Shown: positions 1 through 7,591, counted from the stretch's first letter. The stretch: 64,000 bases of DNA from Actinomadura graeca (GCF_019175365.1 NZ_CP059572.1:7254001-7318000), one strand, 5' to 3'. Numbers and translations are program-made. The notes: generated by a model from the sequence alone, not told the origin.

Positions 1-585
1 CGGCGTGTCGAGCAGCGCGCAGTGGTGGGGGCGCGCCGGGTCGTCGTGGGCGTCCCGGACGAAGAACCGGCAGGTCACGCAGGTGCGGGCGACCGCGAGC
101 ACGCCGGTGTCGTGGAGGCGGCCGACCAGGTCGAGCAGGAAGCGCAGCGTGTCGGCCTTGTCGGACTCCGGCTCGGCGGCCAGCCACCCGGTCACCGGGT
201 CGGACCAGTGCGCCAGGTCGGCGGCGAGCCGGGCACCGGTCTCGGTGAGGGAGAAGACGTGGCTGCGGCGGTCACCCGGATCGGAGTCGCGCCGGACCAG
301 TTCCTTGCGGCGCAGCGCCGCCAGCGCGTCGCTCATGGTCGCCATCGTGACGTCGAACTCGGCGGCGAGCTCGCCGACCCGCGGCGGACGGGCACGGCCC
401 ACCAGGTGCATCAGCAGCTGCGTCTGGATGGGGCTGAGCCCGTTCGCGTACGCCTGCCGCCACAGCAGCGTGCGGACGACGTGACCGGCGCGCTCCAGCG
501 CGGCCACCAGCCGGCGGTCGAGATCCCCGCCACCGTGCGCCACGGGCAGGGCGGTGTCGATCGGCAGTTCGCCCTCGGCCTGCAC
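1..585 (-). CDS. MarR-family regulator with C-terminal Cys motif (partial)
   Basis: This is a winged-helix repressor-type protein whose 3' end lies outside the window; 195 codons are visible. The start is the GTG at 585, with GGAGGG just upstream. The wHTH core shows the MarR pattern: a QTQLLMHLVG helix, then ELAAEFDVTMATMSDALAAL as the recognition region, then the wing RRDSDPGDRRSHVFSLTETG. The unusual part is the visible C-terminus, which has CVTC, then 14 residues, then HHC. This looks like a metal or redox site beyond the normal MarR fold (inference). It is divergent from the AhpD-like gene at 703, and the shared gap holds a large palindrome, so it probably controls that gene and itself in response to oxidative or electrophile stress. 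The family call is firm; the ligand is unknown. Confidence 0.88.
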   Translation of the reverse strand, partial: MQAEGELPIDTALPVAHGGGDLDRRLVAALERAGHVVRTLLWRQAYANGLSPIQTQLLMHLVGRARPPRVGELAAEFDVTMATMSDALAALRRKELVRRDSDPGDRRSHVFSLTETGARLAADLAHWSDPVTGWLAAEPESDKADTLRFLLDLVGRLHDTGVLAVARTCVTCRFFVRDAHDDPARPHHCALLDTP

Positions 586-607
586 GTTCCCTCCGATCCT
601 CAGCAGT

Positions 608-619
608 CCTAAGCATAAG
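608..619. promoter_or_regulatory. Degenerate second copy of the MarR operator core
   Basis: The sequence CCTAAGCATAAG resembles the perfect core CCTAAGCTTAGG at 662-673, matching it in 10 of 12 positions, and lies 23 bases upstream of the MarR start. It is a plausible autoregulatory site; this is inferred from similarity only. Confidence 0.4.
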
Positions 620-621
620 CC

Positions 622-651
622 TTGACACGATGGGAACCGGCTCCCTACTTT
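622..651 (+). promoter_or_regulatory. Sigma-70-like promoter for the AhpD-like gene
   Basis: A TTGACA hexamer at 622-627 and TACTTT at 646-651 are separated by 18 bases. The predicted start of transcription near 658 falls inside the palindrome at 650-685, so a bound repressor would block initiation. Confidence 0.5.
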
Positions 652-685
652 ACTGAGGACACCTAAGCTTAGGATTCCTCAGTAA
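650..685. promoter_or_regulatory. 36-base palindromic operator between MarR and AhpD-like genes
   Basis: The outer arms TTACTGAGGA (650-659) and TCCTCAGTAA (676-685) are exact reverse complements. They surround the perfect 12-base palindrome CCTAAGCTTAGG (662-673) on the same centre, so only two base pairs of 18 mismatch. Its place over the predicted transcription start, between divergent regulator and target genes, fits a MarR dimer or double-dimer site. Confidence 0.7.
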
Positions 686-702
686 ATCGAGAAAGGCGGA
701 TC

Positions 703-1251
703 ATGTCCCGACTCGCGGCTGTCCCCCCGGACACCACCGAACCCCGCGCCGCGGCCCTGCTCGACCGCGTGGAGCAGGCCCTGGGGTCGAGGCCGAACAT
801 GCTGCTCACCATGGCCACGTCCCCCGCCGTCCTCGACGCCTATCTGGCCTTCAGCGGCGCCCTGGCCGGGGGACACCTCTCGGCGACCCTGCGCGAGCAA
901 CTGGCCCTGACGCTGGCGGCCGAGAACGAATGCGGATACTGCCTGGCCGCGCACACCACCTTCGGCGCCCGCGCCGGGCTCAGCGACGAGGAGATCGGCG
1001 CCAACGCACGCGGCGAGGCCGCAGACCCCAGGGCAGCCGCCGCGCTGCGCTTCGCCCGCCGGGTCGTCCGCACGCGCGGCTTCGTCAATGAGGAGGACCT
1101 CGCGGAGGTGCGCGCCGCCGGGTTCGGCGACGGCGAGATCGGTGAGATCGTCGGCGCGGTGGCCCTCAACGTCTTCACCAACTACTTCAACTCCGTCGCA
1201 CAGACCGATCTCGACTTCCCCGCGGTCCCGGTGCCCTGGGCCGAGGACTGA
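703..1251 (+). CDS. Carboxymuconolactone decarboxylase / AhpD-like peroxidase-family protein
   Basis: The 182-residue protein belongs to the AhpD-like superfamily. The signature is NECGYCLAAHTTFGARAG: a redox CxxC followed by a histidine four residues after the second cysteine, with an upstream glutamate in REQLALTLAAE, which is the proton-relay arrangement of AhpD-type alkylhydroperoxidases. Family members either reduce peroxides with thiol partners or act as decarboxylases; the intact CxxC favours a thiol-based role in the cytoplasm. The ATG is preceded by AAAGGCGG. It stands alone, divergent from the MarR gene, and is the likely target of the palindrome at 650-685. The true substrate cannot be read from sequence. 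Confidence 0.85.
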   Translation: MSRLAAVPPDTTEPRAAALLDRVEQALGSRPNMLLTMATSPAVLDAYLAFSGALAGGHLSATLREQLALTLAAENECGYCLAAHTTFGARAGLSDEEIGANARGEAADPRAAAALRFARRVVRTRGFVNEEDLAEVRAAGFGDGEIGEIVGAVALNVFTNYFNSVAQTDLDFPAVPVPWAED

Positions 1252-1271
1252 CACACCTCCGGCGCCCGGCC

Positions 1272-1329
1272 CCCCCGCGCACGGCACCGACCACCTACCT
1301 GCAAGGTGGGAATGGCCCGTGCGCGGGGG
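1272..1329 (+). terminator. Nested stem-loop, probable terminator of the AhpD-like gene
   Basis: A 13-base stem, CCCCCGCGCACGG (1272-1284) with CCGTGCGCGGGGG (1317-1329), encloses a second stem, CCACCT (1291-1296) with AGGTGG (1304-1309). It begins 20 bases after the stop. There is no clear T tract, as is common in this GC range. Confidence 0.55.
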
Positions 1330-1477
1330 TCCGGTCACCGCGCTACCTCGAACTCCGCCCGGTCTGGGATGCGCCATGCCCAGGGCGCCGAGACCAGCGG
1401 GAACACGTGCGGTGGGAGGGCCGCGTCAACGGACGCGGCCGGTCGGTAGGAAGCGGATCGATGGATGTGCCGCTCGA

Positions 1478-1927
1478 TCAGCAGGGTGCCGGGGTGACCA
1501 CCTCGGACCAGTCTCCGGTCCCGACGGCGGTGGTCGCCCGTACCCGTTCGCGTGCGTCCTGCCCGCACGACCAGATGTTGGACGGACTGAAGTAGCGGGT
1601 GTCCCCACCCGCCGCGATCGGCTTCGAGCCGCCGGAATCGAATTCCCAGGCGCTCGTCGTGTAGTTCCAGCGTTCGATCCTCACGGACACCTGGACTTCG
1701 GCGATGCCGCGGTTCTGCGCGTACAGCAGCGCCATGGTGCCGTACTGGCCGTTGTCCACCAGCAGGGCGTCACTGCACCCCTTGTACAGGACGGAGCCGA
1801 GCTCGACCTCCGGGCCGCAGCCGTCCTCGGCGGGATCGGCGGACGCGACAGGCGCGCCGCCCAGAGCGGTGGCCAGCACCGCCGTCCCCGCGATGACCGC
1901 GAGCCGACGAGATCCTCGTAATTTCAT
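1478..1927 (-). CDS. Small secreted protein of unknown function
   Basis: The 149-residue product begins with a clear Sec signal peptide: KLRGSRR, then a hydrophobic stretch to about residue 28 ending VASA-DP, a good signal peptidase I site. The mature part is about 119 residues with four cysteines (near GCGPEV, KGCSDA, WSCGQD and the C-terminal PAPC), consistent with two disulfides. It has aromatic, beta-strand-like segments such as RIERWNYTTSAWEF. The start is supported by GGGGAGG a few bases upstream of the ATG. I do not recognise a catalytic motif. It is transcribed alone on the minus strand between two plus-strand genes. Confidence 0.75.
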   Translation of the reverse strand: MKLRGSRRLAVIAGTAVLATALGGAPVASADPAEDGCGPEVELGSVLYKGCSDALLVDNGQYGTMALLYAQNRGIAEVQVSVRIERWNYTTSAWEFDSGGSKPIAAGGDTRYFSPSNIWSCGQDARERVRATTAVGTGDWSEVVTPAPC

Positions 1928-2168
1928 TCGATCCTCCCCAGATCGATGTCCTTTTCGTTCTCCATCGATTAACGATCATCGCCGGTGCGACATCAAGAAG
2001 ATCACCATGTCCGCACTTGGCCAAACTGTCCAAACACGTGCTGACCTGGCCTTACATGTCCCGCGCCGCCCGGCTTCAGCGCCGCGAAAGACCTGCCCCG
2101 TTCCCGCTGACGCCAGGACCCCCTCCCCGTAGCCTGGAAAGGTCGAACTCCCCGGAGGTGCATGGCGC

Positions 2169-3404
2169 ATGGGCGACCGTGACATCGATCCCGCCGACCC
2201 CGGCCTGACCGTCGGTCAGAGGGTGCGGTTCTTCCGGCAGCGGCAGGGGATGAGCCGCGAGGTGCTCGGCGGCCTCGTCGGTAAGAGCACGAGATGGGTC
2301 AAGGCGGTCGAGCGCGGCGAGATCCAGGAACTGAAGATCCCCGCCGTCCTGGCCTTGGCGGAGGCGCTGCGACTGCGGGACGTGTCCGCCCTCACCGGCG
2401 GGGACGGGCCCCTGCCCATGACCATGTTCCGGGGCCCGGGGCATCCGGCGCTGGCCGGTGTCCGCGACGCGATCAACGCGGTCGCGGTCTCCGCGTCCGG
2501 GCCGCCGGACCCGCTCGGGCACCTGCGCGCGCGGCTCGATGCCGCGTGGCGCGCCCGGCACGCCAGCCCCCATCACCGGACGGTCGTCGGCGGCCTGCTG
2601 CCCGGGCTGATCCGCGACGCCAAGCACGCCGTCCGCGAGTACCAGGGCGACGACCGGCGGCGGGCGCTCGCGGTTCTCGCGGGCGTCTACAACCTGGCGC
2701 AGTTCTTCATCGCCTACCAGCCGTCGGCGGACCTGTTGTGGCGGGTCGTCGAGCGGTCCCTTATGGCCGCCGAAGAGTCGGGGAGCCCCAAGGCGTTCGG
2801 TGGTGCCGTGTGGCTGGCGGCCCAGGCGCACCGCGACGCGGGCGACTTCGATGCCGCCGAGACGCTCAACCGCGAGGGCCTGGAGCTGATCGCACCCCAC
2901 ATCCAGGAGGCGGACGACGATCTGCGCGCGATGTGGGGGGCGCTGCATCATGAGGTGGCGTACACGGCGGCGTGTGCGGGGCAGAGCGCCACGGCTTGGC
3001 GCTGGTGGGACAAGGCCGATCGGATCGCCCAGAGCCTTCCCGCCGCCCACTACGACCCGATGACGTCCTTCTCCAGGGTCATCATGGGCGCTCATGCGGT
3101 GACCGTCGCCGTGGAACTCCGGCAGGGCGGGGAGGCGCGCAAGCAGGCGCAGCGGGCCGGTGCCGTCGCCATCCCCTCGCAGCCGCGCCGGGGCCGTCAC
3201 CTGATCGAGGTCGCGCGGGCGTGGCGGATCGCCGGGGACCAGCGCGTCGAGCTGCATGCCCTGGAACAGGCGTATAGGGAGGCGCCGGAGACGATCCGCT
3301 ACAACACCCACGCCAGGCGCATGACCAAGGAGCTGGCGGACGGCCCGGCCGGGCTACGGCGAAATGCCCGAGAGCTGGCGGATCGGATTGGATTGCTGGT
3401 TTAG
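2169..3404 (+). CDS. XRE-family regulator with C-terminal helical repeat region
   Basis: The 411-residue protein has an XRE/Cro helix-turn-helix at residues 15-75 (VGQRVRFFRQRQGMSREVLG, then GKSTRWVKAVERG), followed by about 330 residues of paired helices resembling tetratricopeptide repeats (for example the segment around DAAETLNREGLELIAPH). This architecture is common in actinomycetes, where such proteins sit beside tiny partner proteins and govern development or secondary metabolism. Two small ORFs follow directly (3459 and 3695), the second coupled to the first, suggesting one transcription unit. GGAGGTG lies ten bases before the ATG. The effector is unknown. Confidence 0.85.
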   Translation: MGDRDIDPADPGLTVGQRVRFFRQRQGMSREVLGGLVGKSTRWVKAVERGEIQELKIPAVLALAEALRLRDVSALTGGDGPLPMTMFRGPGHPALAGVRDAINAVAVSASGPPDPLGHLRARLDAAWRARHASPHHRTVVGGLLPGLIRDAKHAVREYQGDDRRRALAVLAGVYNLAQFFIAYQPSADLLWRVVERSLMAAEESGSPKAFGGAVWLAAQAHRDAGDFDAAETLNREGLELIAPHIQEADDDLRAMWGALHHEVAYTAACAGQSATAWRWWDKADRIAQSLPAAHYDPMTSFSRVIMGAHAVTVAVELRQGGEARKQAQRAGAVAIPSQPRRGRHLIEVARAWRIAGDQRVELHALEQAYREAPETIRYNTHARRMTKELADGPAGLRRNARELADRIGLLV

Positions 3405-3458
3405 GTAGGGACAGCTTTCTGTCCTCGGTCTGGGGTGGCCGCACCGAACCTGGGACGC

Positions 3459-3698
3459 GTGACGCAGAAGCACCTCGATATTGACGATGAAACGGCGAAG
3501 GCGGAGCTTCAGGCGGAGTTTCCGGGCTGGTCAATGATCTTGACTCGTGACACGGGGCGCTGGTGGGCGATCCGGTGGCCGCCGGTGAAGGGATGGCGGG
3601 GCGTGCGTGTCGTGACCGAGGTCGATGCGGATACGGCCGCGCTCTTGCGGGAGCGGTTGTGGGAGGTCGCCGAGGCGGAGCGGGAGGCGGGGCTGTGA
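3459..3698 (+). CDS. Small Trp-rich protein, partner of XRE regulator (family A)
   Basis: This is a 79-residue acidic protein with the core ELQAEFPGW, then a short linker and GRWWAIRWPP. I start it at GTG 3459 rather than GTG 3435, because from there it aligns residue for residue through position 24 with the protein at 6141, which has ELSAEFAGW and GHWWAVR. The shared pattern is E-L-x-A-E-F-x-G-W, then WWA-[IV]-R. It has no signal peptide or membrane segment. It lies 54 bases behind the XRE gene and overlaps the next small gene by four bases. The layout recalls WhiJ-type XRE regulators with small partner proteins, but the sequence is not DUF397. The function is unknown. Confidence 0.7.
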   Translation: MTQKHLDIDDETAKAELQAEFPGWSMILTRDTGRWWAIRWPPVKGWRGVRVVTEVDADTAALLRERLWEVAEAEREAGL

Positions 3699-3835
3699 GC
3701 AGGCGGTACCGGGGCAGCGCGGTGTTCTTGTCCCCTGAGTTGTGGTGGTGGGTCCGGGCGGCGCCGGACTGGGACTTCGAGCTGATGCGTGCGCAGGCCC
3801 ATCGGTTCCTGCTCTCGGACGCGCCGCGCCGCTGA
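3695..3835 (+). CDS. 46-residue Trp-rich small protein, translationally coupled
   Basis: The GTG at 3695 overlaps the TGA of the preceding gene (GTGA), which implies coupled translation. The product is short, basic at both ends and has a WWWVRAAPDWDF patch. No domain is recognised. Upstream extensions in this frame run through the preceding gene and are not credible. It may act with the 79-residue protein and the XRE regulator (inference from coupling only). Confidence 0.6.
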   Translation: MSRRYRGSAVFLSPELWWWVRAAPDWDFELMRAQAHRFLLSDAPRR

Positions 3836-3853
3836 GCGCGGGGCGCCGATCCT

Positions 3854-4489
3854 TCAGGGACGCGGTGGGGTGTTCTCCTCGCCGGGGGAGTGGGCCGCCG
3901 CGTCCCGTCGGGCGCGCAGGGCGCGGAGCTTGTGGCGGTTGCCGCACCGCTCCATCGAGCACCAGCGCCGGGCGCCGGGACGGGAGGAGTCGACGAACAC
4001 CAGCGGGCAGTTGTCGCTCGCGCACTCGCGGATGCGGGCGGAGAGCGGCCCCGACAGCAGCTCGATCATCTCCCGGGCCAGCGCCGACAGTGCCTGCGCC
4101 GCCCGCACCGGGGCCGCCCACTCCGCGGTACCGGCGGCGGTCAGCGCGGGGGCCAGCGGCGCCGCGGCCGCGGCGCGGTTGATGGCCGCCACCGTGGTGG
4201 CGGGAAGCGGGCGGTGTGCCGCCTGCGCGTGAGCGGCGTCCCAGATCGCCTGGCGGAGAGCCTTGGCCGCGATGAGATCGCGCGTCGTCGCCGGAACCGT
4301 CAGGACGGCGCCGAGCGGCGGCTGGGCCAGCCATCCACCCAGGTCGGCGGGCTCGTGGAGGGTCTCGAACACCGCGTAGCGGCCCTCGCCGCCGGTGTGG
4401 GCGAAGTCCAGGCAGACCGCGCCGGCGTCGAACCGGAACGACCCGCCCTTGGGGTCGTGCAGCACCCGTCCGGTCGCAGTCGCACGCAT
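3854..4489 (-). CDS. CGNR zinc-finger (ABATE-domain) putative regulator
   Basis: The 211-residue protein has the two-part build of the CGNR family. An N-terminal all-helical domain carries FRFDAGAVCLDFAHTGG near residue 20. A C-terminal zinc finger carries IRECASDNCPLVFVD, then RRWCSMERCGNRHKLRALR, giving four cysteines and the CGNR signature. Such proteins are presumed stress or metabolite-responsive transcription factors. I use the ATG at 4489 (MRATATGR), because the longer upstream reading is arginine/proline-rich and unlike the family. It is convergent with the small-protein operon at 3459-3835, with only 18 bases between. Confidence 0.85.
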   Translation of the reverse strand: MRATATGRVLHDPKGGSFRFDAGAVCLDFAHTGGEGRYAVFETLHEPADLGGWLAQPPLGAVLTVPATTRDLIAAKALRQAIWDAAHAQAAHRPLPATTVAAINRAAAAAPLAPALTAAGTAEWAAPVRAAQALSALAREMIELLSGPLSARIRECASDNCPLVFVDSSRPGARRWCSMERCGNRHKLRALRARRDAAAHSPGEENTPPRP

Positions 4490-4554
4490 GCAACCACCAT
4501 AACCGGTGTCATCGTCGGTGGACCGGGTCCCCGGCGGTGCCGGGGACCCGGTCG

Positions 4555-4731
4555 TCAGTCCCGGACGATCTGGACGAGGAGCGTGATGACGCCCACGCCC
4601 ACGCCGATCGGGATGGCGGCGTCCGGGGCGGCGGCGCACAGTGCCGCCGCGCCGATCGCCGCGATGATGATGACGAGGGCCCGGGTGGTGATCAGGGGTT
4701 TCGGCTCGGTCTGGTTCGGTCGTACTCGCAT
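4555..4731 (-). CDS. 58-residue two-helix membrane peptide
   Basis: This small ORF has a polar N-terminus (MRVRPNQTEPKPL) followed by two hydrophobic stretches, about residues 17-33 (ALVIIIAAIGAAALCAA) and 40-56 (IPIGVGVGVITLLVQIV), so it should form a membrane hairpin. GGAGG lies nine bases before the ATG at 4731. It is in the same direction as the CGNR gene, 65 bases upstream of it, so the two may be co-transcribed. The function is unknown. Confidence 0.6.
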   Translation of the reverse strand: MRVRPNQTEPKPLITTRALVIIIAAIGAAALCAAAPDAAIPIGVGVGVITLLVQIVRD

Positions 4732-4959
4732 GTCGGCTCGACCTCCATCCCGCTGGCGGGGTTCGGACCCGGCGGGGAGCGGCGGACGGGTCCCCTGCTC
4801 CGGGCCCCCGGTCCTCTGGACCGCCTGGTCACCACATCCTTCCCCTGATGTCAACGAACCGCGCGCGCGACGCGCGATCCCGGCGAAAGCATGATCGTTC
4901 CATGGCCTGGGCGTGCCGATCGCGTCTGGACTGCCGGGTTGATCCGCGATCATTGGTGA

Positions 4960-6009
4960 ATGACGGGGATGCGTGGCTTGGGGATGCGGCGCGCGGCGCG
5001 ATGGGCGGGCTGGGCGGCGGCGTACGTGCTCGGACTCATCGCGCTTGTTCTCAGTGGCGCGTGGGTGTGGTGGCAGGACGAACCCACTGCGCGGGGTACG
5101 GAGGTGAACGCGCTCTGGGCGCGGCACCAGTGGGTGGGCGAACCGCACTCCGACGCCGAGTACCGCGCGCTCGGCGAACTCCTCACGCGGAACCGCATCA
5201 GCGACGTCTATTTCCACGCCGGGCCCTTCGAGGCGGACGGGACGGTCCCGCCGTCCAGGTACCGCTATGCCGGGCAGCTCATCCAGGCCGTCCGGAAGTA
5301 CGCGCCGGGGGTGCGCGCGCAGGCGTACCTGGGGCAGATCCGCACGGTCGACGGCCACGGTGTCACCGACCTCGACGACCCCGCCGTGCGGGAGCGGGTG
5401 CTGAAGGCCGACATGGCCCTCCTCGACGCCGGGTTCGACGGGATCCACTACGACTTCGAGCCCATCTACCCCGACGACACCGCCTTCCTGACGCTCATGG
5501 ACCGCACGCGGGAACTGACCCGGGCGCGGAGGCGGCTGCTGTCGGTGGCGCTGGAACAGCCCCCGCTGTTCGATGCGCTCCAGCCCGTCTACAAGGCGCT
5601 CATCCCGCGCCACGGGCCCGTCCACTACCCGCCGCGGCCGACCGGGGACTTCCTGCGCGCGATCGCCGACCGCGCCGACCAGGTCGCGATCATGACCTAT
5701 GACGTGTCGCTGCCGACGCGGTCGCTCGCCGGATGGCACTACGCGCGGCACACCCGCCGGACCCTGGAGCTGATCGGGGACAGGACGACGGTGTTCATGG
5801 GCGTTCCCACCTACCGGCCGCGCCTGGGCTGGGCCGAGGACCTCGCCGTCGCGCTGCGCGGCGTCCGGCGCGGCATCGACGATCTGGACCGGCCTCCGAA
5901 ACGGCCGTACGGCGTCGGCGTGTACGCGGACTGGACTACCGGCCCCGACGAATGGGCCCGTTACCGCGCTATATGGCTTCCCTCCGCGATAGCTGATTCC
6001 GGCCGTTAG
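4960..6009 (+). CDS. Membrane-anchored GH18-like glycosidase
   Basis: The 349-residue protein begins with an N-terminal membrane anchor (about residues 12-36, AARWAGWAAAYVLGLIALVL) and continues outside the membrane as a TIM-barrel protein of the GH18 chitinase-like superfamily. The diagnostic strand is FDGIHYDFEP near residue 167, matching DGxxxDxE with the catalytic glutamate present. Further barrel strands are ISDVYFHAG, AQAYLGQI and VAIMTYDVS. It is shorter than secreted chitinases and has no binding module, so cell-wall or glycan trimming at the surface is likely (inference). The start could also be the ATG at 4969 or 4984; none has a strong ribosome site. Confidence 0.75.
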   Translation: MTGMRGLGMRRAARWAGWAAAYVLGLIALVLSGAWVWWQDEPTARGTEVNALWARHQWVGEPHSDAEYRALGELLTRNRISDVYFHAGPFEADGTVPPSRYRYAGQLIQAVRKYAPGVRAQAYLGQIRTVDGHGVTDLDDPAVRERVLKADMALLDAGFDGIHYDFEPIYPDDTAFLTLMDRTRELTRARRRLLSVALEQPPLFDALQPVYKALIPRHGPVHYPPRPTGDFLRAIADRADQVAIMTYDVSLPTRSLAGWHYARHTRRTLELIGDRTTVFMGVPTYRPRLGWAEDLAVALRGVRRGIDDLDRPPKRPYGVGVYADWTTGPDEWARYRAIWLPSAIADSGR

Positions 6010-6140
6010 GAAAGCCTGTCCGTGACAGGCCGATTTCCGTGTCCCCGCAGGTGAAAACGGTCGGATAGCCGGGCTTCCCCGGGGTAGGCACGGATGCGAA
6101 GTCCAGGCCCGAGCGGTACACAGAGGGATTGGGGCAGCCG

Positions 6141-6353
6141 ATGGGCATTGAGCAGACCGCGTGGCACGAAACCGACAGGCTCAGCGAGCTGTCGGCCGAG
6201 TTCGCCGGATGGCGGATCGGCCGGGGCGGCTCCGGCCACTGGTGGGCCGTCCGGGGGAACGATCTCGTCCGGACGCCCGACGTCGAGGAGCTGCGCGTCC
6301 GTCTGCACGAACTCACGCCGCACGAACTCACCACCGCCGAGGGGTGCGCGTAG
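6141..6353 (+). CDS. Small Trp-rich protein, family A (second copy)
   Basis: This 70-residue paralogue of the protein at 3459 shares ELSAEFAGW and GHWWAVRG at matching positions, then diverges into a helical tail (VEELRVRLHELTPHEL). Here there is no XRE gene beside it; the upstream neighbour is the GH18-like gene, 131 bases away. A TTG at 6129 could extend it by four residues, but the ATG gives the better alignment. Cytoplasmic, function unknown. Confidence 0.65.
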   Translation: MGIEQTAWHETDRLSELSAEFAGWRIGRGGSGHWWAVRGNDLVRTPDVEELRVRLHELTPHELTTAEGCA

Positions 6354-6482
6354 GCGTCCCCGGGCCTCCGGCGGGGCCGTGACCGGGACCGTGACGACCA
6401 TGGTCACGTTATCCAACCGAGTCCGGGGTGTGGCCGGACTGACCCCGTAACGTCGCATTTGCGTGCAACGATGTGGTGATGG

Positions 6483-6522
6483 AGCCGCCGCCACGCGTAC
6501 CCCCGAGCGTGTGGCGGCGGCT
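6483..6522 (+). terminator. Strong hairpin upstream of dapA
   Basis: A perfect 12-base stem, AGCCGCCGCCAC (6483-6494) with GTGGCGGCGGCT (6511-6522), is followed by TCTATG. It is preceded by another hairpin at 6420-6440 (AGTCCGG/CCGGACT). Together they probably end the upstream transcript before dapA. I see no riboswitch fold. Confidence 0.55.
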
Positions 6523-6633
6523 TCTATGCTGCCCGGTCCAGGCCCCCGCACGGCCCCGCCGCCGGCGGCCCGGCCGACCAGGGCGGGAGATTCCCTGACT
6601 GGGAGGGACCTGCGGGTCCAAGGCGACCCGCCG

Positions 6634-6647
6634 GAACGGTACCGTTC
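6634..6647. promoter_or_regulatory. Perfect 14-base palindrome at the dapA start
   Basis: GAACGGTACCGTTC is an exact palindrome ending five bases before the dapA ATG. It contains TACCGT at 6640-6645, correctly placed to be the -10 element of a leaderless transcript starting at the ATG. There is no ribosome site before this ATG. Operator function is inferred. Confidence 0.4.
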
Positions 6648-6652
6648 GATGC

Positions 6653-7591
6653 ATGGCACCCAGCACAACGACCGACGCGCCATTTGGGCGGATGTTGACC
6701 GCGATGGTCACACCGTTCCTGCCGGACGGTGGCGTCGACTACGACGGCGCCGCGCGCCTCGCGACCCACCTGGTCGACGAGCGGCGTCATGACGGCCTCG
6801 TCGTCAACGGGACGACGGGCGAGTCGCCGACGACGAGCGACGACGAGAAGGGGCGCCTGCTGCGCGCGGTCATCGAGGCGGTCGGGGACCGCGCGGTGAT
6901 CGTCGCCGGTGCCGGAACGAACCACACCGAGCACAGCCTGGAACTCGCGCGGCAGGCCGAGGCCGCCGGCGCGCACGGGCTGCTGGTGGTCACGCCGTAC
7001 TACAACAAGCCCCCGCAGGAGGGGCTCGTCCGCCACTTCACCGCGGTCGCCGACGCCACCGGCCTGCCCACCATGCTGTACGACATCCCGGGCCGCGCCG
7101 GGGTGCCGATCGAGAACGACACGCTGCTGCAGCTCGCCGAGCACCCGAGGATCGCCGCCGTCAAGGACGCCAAGGGCGACCTGTTCGGCGCGTCCAGGGT
7201 GATGGCCGCGACGGACCTCGTCTGGTACTCCGGCGACGACAACCTCAACCTGCCCTGGCTGTCGGTCGGCGCGGCGGGGTTCGTCAGCGTGGTCGGCCAT
7301 GTCGTGGGCGCCGAGCTCCATGAGATGATCGACGCATATCTCGCCGGTGAGCACGGGCGGGCGCTGGACATCCATCGCCGGCTGCTGCCCGTGGTCACCG
7401 CGATCATGACCCGTACGCAGGGCGCCATCGCCGTCAAGGCAGCGCTGAACCTGCTCGGCCTCCCCGGAGGCGGCCCGCTGCGCGCGCCCCTGGTGGAGGC
7501 CACGCCGGAGTTCGCGGCGCGCCTGCGTGAAGACCTGACGATAGGGGGAGTAAAAGTGCCCGAGGCAGCCATCCCGGAGGTCGCCCGGTGA
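6653..7591 (+). CDS. dapA: 4-hydroxy-tetrahydrodipicolinate synthase
   Basis: The enzyme condenses pyruvate with aspartate semialdehyde at the first committed step of lysine and meso-diaminopimelate synthesis in the cytoplasm. The 312-residue TIM barrel shows GTTGESPT, YDIPGRAGVPI and AAVKDAKGD, the last containing the Schiff-base lysine. Length is normal for the family. dapA overlaps rnj by four bases (GTGA), an arrangement conserved in actinobacteria such as Mycobacterium. The other DAP gene in this window, dapF, is some 46 kb away. No ribosome site is visible, so a leaderless transcript is possible. Confidence 0.95.
   Translation: MAPSTTTDAPFGRMLTAMVTPFLPDGGVDYDGAARLATHLVDERRHDGLVVNGTTGESPTTSDDEKGRLLRAVIEAVGDRAVIVAGAGTNHTEHSLELARQAEAAGAHGLLVVTPYYNKPPQEGLVRHFTAVADATGLPTMLYDIPGRAGVPIENDTLLQLAEHPRIAAVKDAKGDLFGASRVMAATDLVWYSGDDNLNLPWLSVGAAGFVSVVGHVVGAELHEMIDAYLAGEHGRALDIHRRLLPVVTAIMTRTQGAIAVKAALNLLGLPGGGPLRAPLVEATPEFAARLREDLTIGGVKVPEAAIPEVAR

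Noticed and set aside
272..628. 118-codon frame overlapping the MarR gene on the same strand
   Set aside because: It is Arg/Gly/Ala-rich and out of frame with the clear winged-helix reading that starts at 585.
6634..6647. GAAC-N6-GTTC before dapA as a LexA box
   Set aside because: The spacing between half-sites is six, not four as in the SOS box before recA, and dapA is not a damage gene.
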